Below are positions 53,726 to 63,300 of a DNA stretch of 64,000 nt, piece by piece. Each line of letters opens with the position of its first letter. Positions within the stretch are counted from its first letter, which is position 1. The notes beneath the pieces are model-generated. The model saw nothing but the letters and a program-made list of their open reading frames with translations. It did not search any database and had not been told where the DNA came from. Source of the stretch: Prorocentrum cordatum (lineage: Eukaryota; Sar; Dinophyceae; Prorocentrales; Prorocentraceae); contig CAUYUJ010007502.1 of the NCBI GenBank assembly GCA_963575745.1, positions 55,001 to 119,000 on the forward strand. Reading direction: 5' to 3'. The translations under genes were made by a program, and so were the position numbers.

Positions 53726-54640
53726 GTCTACTCCGACACCATCCAGGAGATCTCTAGTGTAGGCTGACGATGAGCCCAAAGACGCGTTCTTGTTTACACC
53801 CCCACAGAGGTCTGGATTTCCTCCCTGGGGCTGGCTGCTCGTCCTGAGCTCGATCTTCCCCCGAAGACGGACCCCTGGAGGCCGAAGAAGGCTAGATGTA
53901 TGTTCTGCTGTGCTTTGAGACAGTGTTTCATCCCCCGGCGACAACGGGCATGGTTGGGGGGGGCGGAGGAGGGGAAGGGGCCAGTGACTTCACGATTCGC
54001 GTTTGCCCCGCTTGTGAATGCTTACGAACGGTTTATTCCCAGACGGCGCTGGCGCGAATCGTGACGTGACCCTGGAGGAGGGGGGGCGGCGGGGCCGTCC
54101 AGGCGTTATCGCGAACAACATACAAAACATATTCTTTCTAGCCTCGACGCGAGGAGGTCTGGGCACTCAGAGTGTCCCACAGTTCCCAGAGCTCCGCCCC
54201 CCCTCTCGCCCGAGAGCCCCCGGCCAGTGGGGCTGGCGTGCCCCGCGTTGCTGCAGCAGCAGGCCCAGCAGGTCAGGCAATGCCAAGGGGGGCTCGCCAC
54301 TAGGCACCACCAGTGGGGTTGCCAGCTCCGTCCGAGGATCGAGGTTCTGGGATCGAGTATCGAGAAGGCTTCTGGATGCTCTTGGCCGGTTCGGAAGGGT
54401 TTTTGGGCGGTGGACGGGGGTCCTGATGGGGACCTAAGCATCCGTTGTCGTAATCTGTTCAGAGCGAGGCCCTCCAGAAGTTTGGACTTCAGGCCGCTTT
54501 TCCACGGTCCCGGGGGCCGGTGATGGCCCCAGGAGGCCGAAGGTGACCAAACGCCTCGGGTCGTATCTTCTTCCGCGTCGCGAGGATGCCAGAGAACCAC
54601 CTCTTCAGGAGTTGGCGACCCCCCGGAGTGGTGACCCCTC
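53726..54640. other. No gene recognised
   Basis: Unique mid-GC sequence. 54330-54370 has GGATCGAGGTTCTGGGATCG, related to the 22.3-kb minisatellite. No motif-bearing frame. Confidence 0.5.
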
Positions 54641-54654
54641 CTGGCATTGCCCGG

Positions 54655-54800
54655 GCAGGCGCAGGCGCAGCAGCAGGCGCTGGCGCAGCAGCAGGCGCTG
54701 GCGCAGCAGCAGGCGCTGGCGCAGCAGGGGCAGGCAGCCCAGCAGGCAGCCCAGCAGGCGGTGCAGCAGACGGTGCAGCAGACGGTGCAGCCGTCGTGAC
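54655..54800. repeat. GCAGCAGCAGGCGCTGGC and GTGCAGCAGACG minisatellites
   Basis: Three to four 18-bp units, then 15-bp GCAGCAGACGGTGCA units. Confidence 0.9.
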
Positions 54801-54829
54801 CCCGCCCTGTCGGAGGCAGGGTGCGGGCG

Positions 54830-55110
54830 AGATGGGGGCGAAAGGCGGGGGAGGGGGGAGGGAGGGGGGAGGGAGGGGGGAGGGGGAGGGGGGGCGAGGG
54901 GGGGGGGGGGCATGGAGAGTGGGAGGCGGGGCAGGGAGGGAGGGATGAAGGAGGGAGGAGGGGAGGAGGAGGAGGAGGAGGAGGAGGAGGAGGAGGAGGA
55001 GGAGGAGGAGGAGGAGGAGGGAGGAGGGAGGAGGAGGTGGAGGGAGGCGGAGGAGGAGGAGGAGCAGGAGGAGGAGGAGGAGGATGAGGAGCAGGAAGAG
55101 CAGGAACAGG
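54830..55110. repeat. G-rich then (GAG)n tract
   Basis: GGGGGAGGGAGG to 54915, (GAG)n at 54960-55020, and GGAGGAGCAGG to 55110. Confidence 0.93.
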
Positions 55111-55234
55111 TAATTATAGGAGAAATGCCAGGATATTGTTCATAGCACCGTATCACTATTCCTATTTTCATATCTTTATTACCCGGACCCCCCCGCCCCC
55201 CCCCCTTAACAGGATCCCCCCCCCCAGGGACGCC

Positions 55235-55880
55235 CTGGACACCCTTTCGGACGTTTCAGCGGCCCCCTGGACGTCCTTGGAAAAGGTCCGCTGGCCCTTC
55301 CGGGCCTCCCAGCGCGCCTTGCCGGGCCTTGCGAGCAGACTCAAGGCGATCAGAGGGGTTATTGGAGAGGCGCAAGAGGGACCCAAGACAGCACCAGAGC
55401 GCTCCAAGAGGAACCTCGATGGTCTGAAGACGGCCCAAGAGGCCCCCAAGACGCCCAAGAGGCTGTTAAGAGAGCCCCGAAGAAGCAAGCATCGTTCCAT
55501 TCCTTCGGGGAAACGTACAAGTTTAACATATCCGCTGTTTGGGATTTCGCAGCGTCCAAAGCGGCCCGATATCGCCCCAAGACGGCCCAAGAGGCCCCCC
55601 AGAGGCTTTGAAGACGGCCCAAGAGGGCCCTAAGGCTGCCCCAGAGAGCCCCGAGACTGCCCGCAAGAAGCCTAAGATGCCCCCAGAAGGCTCCCAAGAG
55701 AGATCCACGAAAGCCATGGGAGACCCCCAAGAAGGCCATTGGAGGCCCCCAAGAGGGCCCTAGATGGCTTCAGAAGACCTCTGGAGGGCCCCAGCTCCCC
55801 AAAACGGCCCAAGAAGGCCTCAGGACGGCCCGAGAGGGCCCCAGGACGGCCCGAAAGAGCACCCAAAACGCCCAGACGGC
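55235..55880. repeat. 15-bp periodic degenerate repeat (GGCCCAAGAGG type)
   Basis: Motifs such as AAGACGGCCCAAGAGGC recur about every 15 bp, so every frame gives a five-residue period, for example KTAPE/RSKRN/LDGLK in one plus frame. Because all six frames look periodic, I treat it as a minisatellite, though a repeat protein cannot be excluded. Confidence 0.75.
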
Positions 55881-56690
55881 GTTTTCCTACGAAGTGCATC
55901 GAGCTGGTCCGACGATTTGGGTTCCACGCTTGAGGCTCGAGGTTTCAGTTCCTCGATCGAGAGAGACAGGCAATGAATTCAGATTCGAAGTTCGACGATC
56001 GAAGATTTCCTGACTGAATGGAGCCTCCCAGGCATTCAGGAAGCTACAACAAATCGACTCGACCGGTGCTACTGCGACTTCTTCGGCGTGTCATGGGAAC
56101 GCTCCTTACTTCCTCAAAGGACCTTCGCGCGTGAAGGAATCATGATTCCCCCAGCTCCTGCGCACACGCGTGCAAGCGCATCGGGCGAACGCGGTGTCAG
56201 CAGGCACCAGGGATATCAGAAAAATGAGCCCGTCGCCCGTCCAGGCTTCGAGGTCCCCCCGCTGAAGCAAGCGAAGATGTTGTGCGTTGCAGGGGAGGGT
56301 ACGGAAAAACGCGCATGGGGCGAAGCGCCAATGCAGTCTCGTATACATATATATATATATATAGCCGTGAGCGTGAATATCGGTCCCCCTGCTCTTCTTG
56401 GTAATGTCCAAAACGTGTTGAAAACATGATCACCTCTCATTCCCCCTGGCTTCCGGCTGCCGTTAATTCGTCTGTTGTCCCCTTGGAAGCTATTCCATGG
56501 AGACCGAACGATGCGATTTATATTTGCACACATGTATGTTTGTAAAAATAGATGTGTATACACACGCACGCACGAGGGTGCGTTGGCAAATGCGCACGGA
56601 TTGTATGCGTGCAGTTGTGCAAGCTAATCCTGTCGATCGGTCGTTTCGTCTCACTAAGACACTGTACGTACGTGCGCGCGCGACTGCGTT
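55881..56690. other. No gene recognised; includes (TA)n
   Basis: Unique sequence with (TA)n at 56347-56362. No frame with recognisable motifs. Confidence 0.5.
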
Positions 56691-56694
56691 CGCG

Positions 56695-57300
56695 TGCGCG
56701 TGGTGGCGTCCAGTTCTCGCACGCGGCGTGAGGCTGAATGGCCGTATATGGTCTCCCAGAATGCCAAATTTACAATTAGTTTGTTTCTCGCGGTTTCGGG
56801 GGTGACACGTGTCACCCGTTGTGTTTGTGAGACTGAATGGCCTTATGGTGGCTCCAGAATCCTAAATTTACCATTGTTTTTTTTCAATCGCGGCTTCGGG
56901 GTTGGCGCGTGTCGTTCGCTGTTTTTTGTGAAGCCAGATGGCTTTACGTTGGCCCCCGGATTCCTACATTTACAATCGATTGTTCTCAAACTGTTTCGGG
57001 GGAGACACGTGTCAATGGTTGTTTTTGTGAGGCTGACTGGCTTTATGTTGGCTCCACACACGGTTTCGGAAGTGACACGTGTCACCCGTTGTTTTTTTTT
57101 TCTTCTCAGGCTGAATGGCCTCATGTTGGCTCCCAGCATCCCAAATTTCTAATTGCGGTGTTATCTCACGTTTTCGGGGATGACATGTGTCACCCGCTGT
57201 TTCTTGTGAAGCTGAATGGCCTCTCAAAGTCCCAGACTTATGATTTACTTGTGTCATCTCGGGGGTGACACGTGTTGCCTGTTTTTGTGGAAGCTGATAG
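56695..57300. repeat. Degenerate tandem repeat (70-110 bp) with CACGTG palindrome
   Basis: Six units share TTTCGGGGGTGACACGTGTC then a T-run, GTGAGGCTGAATGGCCT, GTTGGCTCCCAGA and CCCAAATTTACAATT. The palindrome GGGTGACACGTGTCACCC is perfect at 56800-56817 and degenerate at about 56908, 57003, 57071, 57179 and 57265. Confidence 0.85.
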
Positions 57301-57479
57301 GTTGCATGTTGGACGCGGAGCGCCAGGGCGGTCGCGGGGGCGTCCCCGTCGGTCCAGTTTGCCCCGCGTTCATTTTGTTTTCTATATGTGCACTACAGCG
57401 CTGGGAGCAACGATGTTTTAATTTGTCCCCCCAGATTGATAAAACAAAACCGATTTTAGACATTGGTCTCACCATCTGA

Positions 57480-59290
57480 GGTTCTCATTTCAAACATGGC
57501 ACCTCCTCCTAGTGAGCGTGCCTTATTCGAGAGTCCATGTCTAAGAAATCCGTATTCGGAATTCCCTCCGGAAGACCCCTTATGGACAGAGTTTCTTACT
57601 AAGGGTTCCCTATCAATATTTCCAGTCTGAAGAATCCTTATTAGGGATTCCCGAACCAGGATTTCATGTTATGGGGGTCGCTATCAGGGTATCTTATTAT
57701 GAGGAACCTTTAGCAAGGATTTCCCCTCAAGGAACCGCTGTTCTTAACATATTCCTTTTTCGAAGGACGCCGTAACATCAATTCCTTGCTCAGGATTCCC
57801 AGGTCACGATTCCTTGTTCAAGTTTCCCCAACAAGAATTCCTTATTCCAGATCCACTACACATTCCTCTGTATTACAGGTTCTTTACCCAGGATTACCAA
57901 CTCAGGGACCGTTTTGCGAATATCTTCCTCCGCGGGAACCCTTACTAAGGAGGTATGTTTTATAAAGGATTCATTCTAGAGGATCCATTATCTACCATTG
58001 TTCACCCATCGTTCTTTATTAAGGAATCCTTTTGTCGGGCTCGTGCCTACAGAGGACCCCCGTCTACATATTCCTCGCCATGTATTCCCTACCGATGATA
58101 TCTTGGTAAGAACCCCTCCGAGGAAAAAAAAGGGTTTCCTGCGAAGCAATTTGTGTAAAGACCCCCGTTGCGGATTCCATACAGAAGGGTTCGTGACGAA
58201 GAATTCCCGACTCATGATCCCCAGTGGAGAATTCCTTGTGAAGGACTGGCTATTGAGGCGCTCTTGTTGAAGGTTCTTTATACAATATTCCGTTCCAGGG
58301 AATCCGGATCACAAGTTCCTTCCTTATGCAGGATTCGTCTTCAAGGGTTAGGTATGTATATGAAAAGGAGCGCTTTACTCAGGGCTCCTTACTCGGAGCC
58401 CCCACAACGGATGTTGTAGATTTTTTTGTTTAAGCCTAATACTAACTCCTTGTTAATGAACTCCTTACTGACGCTTGCGTAGTAAGCGTGCATTACTAGG
58501 GATTCCTCCGTGAGGGTGCCCTATCCGATTCGCCGTAGGAGGGATTTCCTTAAATTTAATCTTCCACAGAGCAAGCGTTTGCCAAGTTGCCTTTCGGTTT
58601 CTTGTTCAGAAGATCTCACCCAGGAATCCATGGCAGGGACCACATCAGTAATGCTTCCCTGCCGAGGATGCACTTGTCTGAGGGAGGAACCCATATCAAG
58701 GATTCCGTATTGACTTTTCCCCGCGAAGGATTTGCTATTAAGGACCCTGATTTTTCATATAAAAACAAACAAACAAAACACACAAAAAAGGTTCCGTATT
58801 GAGATTGCACTTCAGAGAGGCGCTTGGTAAGGACCCCCTCGTAAGAATTCCCAATACAAGGTTTCCTGACCAAAGATGGCCTAATGAAGGAATAGCCACG
58901 CGAGCATTGGTTCCTCACACTGCGTGATTTGCGCACTCTTGGGCGCAACTAAAAATCAATCGGGACCCCAAGAATCTTCCAGACTTCGTCAGGCATCCTT
59001 CAGGAACCTTCAGGAATCCTGAAGATTCCAGGGGAGTCGATAGGTACCTCGAGGACTCCCCAGAACTCCCGCGGAATCTTCGGGGGATCCTGCAAAAGTT
59101 CTCCCACAATGGTTTGGGGATCCACAAGGGTGTTCAAGAACCCCCAGGAATCTCCAGGAACCCACAGAAATCGTCTATAGGAATCGCCAGGGATCTTTCA
59201 GGAATCCGCAGGCGCCTTCAGGACTCCTGAGGGAATCCTGCGGAAGGTTCAAGGATTTTGAAGAACATCCGGGGATCATTCTGGATTTTT
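57480..59290. repeat. Long degenerate short-period repeat (CAAGGATTCC type)
   Basis: About 1.8 kb in which AGGATTCC, AGAATTCC or AGGAATCC recurs every 14-28 bp in varied company. The first part (to about 58900) is AT-richer; 58960-59250 is a cleaner CAGGAATCCTT version. No gene. Confidence 0.8.
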
Positions 59291-59329
59291 TTCAGTAACT
59301 TACGGAATACTGGAATCCCTCTTCCTCCT

Positions 59330-59660
59330 CCTTCTCCTCCTCGTCCCCCTCCCGTTCCTCCGCCATTTCTTTTTTGTATATACGTCCTCCCAGTCGCACC
59401 ACGCGGCCGGTCGAAGGGGCGGGCCAGGAGTTCCGTTTTGAGATTGCGTGGTACTTTTTTGATTCTGGACCTTGAAATTTGCTCCCGTTTCACGGATGGA
59501 GGGCGGCCCGGTTTCAACATGTGGTTTTCGCTGTAGCACCTTGCCCATTCGGATTTGCAGTAGCTTCGAGGATGGAGGGCGCTCCGTTTTCACATCGTGG
59601 GTATTGCCACAGTGCCGCGCTCATTCGTGTTCAACGTTTGTAACTGACTGGTCCACCACG
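59330..59660 (+). repeat. Interspersed 83-bp-unit family, copy VI
   Basis: Same order as copy I: CCATTTCTTTTTTGTATATA, GGGGCGGGCCAGG, then units GTGGTTTTCGCTGTAGCACC (59521) and GTGGGTATTGCCACAGTGCC (59587). It is truncated at about 59660. Confidence 0.65.
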
Positions 59661-59744
59661 GGCTGCCCATCACATTAAGGTGTCTTGTTGTGGTGGGTAG
59701 TTCTGCTGCCACTCAACCAGGACAACTAGCTAGAGCAAGTTGTC

Positions 59745-60180
59745 CCGTTGTGTCTTTGCTATGCTACGCTAAGCGATGCTGTGCGGTGCTGTGCAATCCA
59801 ATATTATGCAATTTTATGATATGATATGCAATGCTGTGCTATGATATGCTGTGCGATCATGTGCAATAGTGTGCTGCACCATGCCATGTTATGCTATGCG
59901 ATGCGACCCGATAATGTGCGATACTATGCCACGGTATGCTATGCGAAGCTATGCTGTTATATGCAATGCCTCGCAATCCTGTACTCTGTTTTGATATGCT
60001 GTGCGATGCTCTGCTATGATGTATCACGCCATGGTACGACATGAAATGCCCTTTTGTGCTGTGTTGTGCTATTTGATCCCACACGATGATATGTTATGCA
60101 ATGCAATGGTATGCTATGTTATGTTTTGTCATGCTACGCGATGCTAAACGATGCGATGCTACGCGATGGTGCGATATAGT
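59745..60180. repeat. Pentamer-type satellite (TATGC/GATGC)
   Basis: About 430 bp of TATGC, GATGC and TGTGC units with point changes; it ends about 130 bp before the relict spliced leader. Confidence 0.92.
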
Positions 60181-60307
60181 TCCAGTCTGTCCCTCCCGCA
60201 ACCTCCCTATCACCCGAAGTGTGGTCGTGTAGGTAGGCCGCTCCCCGGAAATTCAAACCGCCCTTATCCCCCGTTTCACGCGTTTTTCTGGCTTGAATTT
60301 CGCGCGA

Positions 60308-60338
60308 GTAGCCGTTTGGCTCAAAAAGGGCGGCTCAA
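60308..60338 (+). promoter_or_regulatory. Relict dinoflagellate spliced leader, possibly two in tandem
   Basis: GTAGCCGTTTGGCTCAA (60308-60324) matches the 3' part of the conserved dinoflagellate spliced leader, GTAGCCATTTTGGCTCAAG, with one substitution and one missing T. A second GGCTCAA starts at 60332, 14 bp after the first. That is the spacing expected if a leader was added on top of an older, equally shortened one. Leader RNA is joined to mRNA only by trans-splicing, so its presence in DNA implies reverse transcription of a mature mRNA and reinsertion. The tag stop that closes the downstream frame on its left lies in this motif. Confidence 0.7.
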
Positions 60339-60380
60339 CACACTTGGGGAAAGCAGTGTCAGGGGGATCTACTGCACGGG

Positions 60381-63300
60381 ATGGTGTTGCTTGCGCCGCC
60401 GCTTCGTTTCGGGCCCCAGCCCTTGGCGGGAAAGAGGGTGAAACCCGTGCGCGCTGAGGGGGGGCAGAAACCGACTGCCGCGAGGGCGACTCGGAGGAAG
60501 GCCGAGGCACAGAAGACATCGCATTCGATCATGCCAAGCTACAGGAGGCACACATTTCAAAGTGTTGGGCGCTCCTCGCTGCGAAAGCTGAGTCCATTGA
60601 GGAAGTCGTCGCAGCCTCTGGCGCGGAGGCCACGGTCATGCGCGGCGGTCAAAGCGGCGAAGAGGTCACAAACTCCGGCTCTGATTTCCCCGCCGTTGGC
60701 ACGGAAGGTTCCCAAAAGTGGAAAGGGTTCGCAGACTCTGTCGCGAAAGCGCCCCATTTCGGATGACATGCTCCAGGTGTTTGACGGGCCCCTTTCCGAG
60801 GCGCAGCATCTGGAACGCCATGCGGCTTGCAAGGGTTTCTGCATTCGGTGCGATTTGCAGAAGCGCCCCAAGGTTTACGAGGCGTGTACCCTCTACGAGG
60901 GCCGTTCTTGGTTGTCGCGAGGCGTTAACCGTGGCATATGGGGCCTCGGGTGCAGGATATGCGCTGAGTTTGCGGCTTCTGGCAACAAGTGTGACGGCGC
61001 CAGGTTTTCAAAGTTTGCCAAGTTCCAGATTCGCCCGAAGACGGGTTTTCACGCCAGGATGCTTTTAGAACGACATAGCACTTCCGATTCGCACCGCGTG
61101 GCCTGTGGGATAAAAAAGAGAAAGGGTTCCGACATGTTTGCTCAGCCGACTGTACCACAGCCTCTGGCGTGCCCGACCGTTTGGCCAACTGAGAAGCCAT
61201 GCGAGCTTCTGGCGACCGAGTCTGATACTGGCTTGATAAAGGGAAACGCACCGTCCCCATCGGAGTGGAAAGACGCGTGGGCGGTGCTATCAGAAGGAGT
61301 CTCTCACCGGAAGGACGCTCGCATCTGCGATAAGAAAGGGCACGCGCCTGGCTCGGTGGCGAACAGAAGACGGAAACGCCATCGCCGACAACTCCAAGTG
61401 ATGGCGGAGGTCTTGAGGAAGAATATCCGCAAAGTGCTGCACCAGGCGACTTCCATATCTTTGGCTATCGATGAGTCGAAGTATCGGAAAATCGTCCGGT
61501 TTCGCGCCGACCTTCCTGCTGTACAACATAGCGGTCAGGGCTTCCACTTGGGCAACGTTGGTGCGTCAGGATATTGCCTCTCGGGCGTGTTAGGCCTTCT
61601 CGACTGCTCGAAGAAACACGCGTCCGACTTCGAGGAGGACCACGCTGTCACTGCGGTTAAGCAGCTTGATGCATTTCTGACAAAATGTTGCACGCCGCTC
61701 GGCAGAATTAAGGGCCGCAGGGGGGCACAGCCCCTGGCGTGCGATGAGGAACTGAAAGCACACGTGCTGCGAACAGTCACCAGTTTCTCTGCTGATGGCG
61801 CGTCCAAGGAGCGGCGTTCAGTCTTCCTCGCTGCTCGCGAACTGTTCCCCAACTTGTTAATCGTGATTCGCGATCCAGCACACGCCATACGCATTGCCGT
61901 CAAGTCGATGCATTGCGACGACGTGTTTGGGGAGGTCTGGAGGGAGCTGTTCAATGATCGGCATGCGTTGGTTCCTGACCTAATGCACTCTAACAAGCTG
62001 CACAACCTTCTGGTGGCAATCCAGGAGGACAACGTGCACGCAGTGGCAGTGCCTGGGTTGCCTGGAGGACCCCAGCCCCTGGCGGGAATCGTGCGGAATT
62101 TGGCGTTCGCCAAGCAACGCTTCGACTCGACGGCGGACCCAGCGTTGAAAATCGCCCTCTTGCTCGTGCCGGTGGCAACTTTGCTAGCGCACATCGCGTC
62201 GGACCGTCGCCACGACCGGGAGCAGCGCCATCGGGCGGGCGCCTTGTTGCGGAAATTCGATACTAAGTTCTGTATGGCCGTTGGTGTGGCCGCGGACTGG
62301 GGGATCATATGCAATTGGTTCTTGCGACTCTTCGACGTCGCCAGCCACGACATTGCAAAGTCGCGTTCCGAGATCGATTGCATGGTCGAGACGCTGGATG
62401 CTGTCTTCATGGAAGGGCGGGTCTTCCAGTCGGCCCTCCAGGTACCTCCCGTCGCAGCCGCAGCCTCTGGCGCGACCGCCCCGGCTTCCGAGGAGCCGCT
62501 ACCGCGGCTCCGTGTCCGAGCGGAAGGACACGAGGCTGGCTTCATCACAGAGACGGTCATGCGCGATCTTCGCCGCAGGTATGTGTTCTACGCAGACGGA
62601 GACCCCGTGATGCCATGGGGGGAACCAGCAGCAGCGCACAAGGAGGAGCTCCTCCACCGATTGCAGAACGTGGCGAGCTTGACAAAAGAGCGCTTGCTCG
62701 CGGACTTCCCGCGGACTGACGTCCGCTCGGCGCTGGCCATGTTTGACCGGCGTCTCGTGCAGAAAGGCTTCGGCCCAGTGCCCGATGTGGAAGTGCGGCG
62801 TTTCCTTCTGCGGGGCGTTCGCCAGCTGGCGGGCCTCCTCGGCTGCGACGAGCAGGCGGCGGTATTGCAGTACAACGGCGTGCTTCCCTACATGATGCAA
62901 CAGATGGGGCCATCCCAGCCACTGGCGGGGGCAACTAACCAGCAAGCGTGGGCTCGCATTCTCGACGATGTCTTTTGGGAGGCGGCTTGCCCGAACCGGC
63001 TCCGTGGGGCCTCTCGCATGCTCTGCCGCCTCGTGCGTTTCTACATTTCGATTGAAGACGGGGAGTGCACCGTCGAGCGCGACTTAGCCCGATATCGGGA
63101 TCAACGGGTAGAGCACCGCACTGATGATATTGCTTTTCACGACGACTGCTTGATCCTGAAGTTGAACGGGCCGAAGACGGCATCAGAATTCGACGAAGGC
63201 GCGGCTCGCCCTGGACTAGGCTTGACGTCCTTCTCCAGGGAATGCGCCAGCCTCTGGCGGGAACTGCTCGGCCAACGGCGTGGGCATTACAACCCTCAAG

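Noticed and set aside
61535-62560. 341-codon minus-strand frame
   Set aside because: It lies wholly opposite the transposase-like gene, has Ser/Arg-rich shadow composition and no motif.
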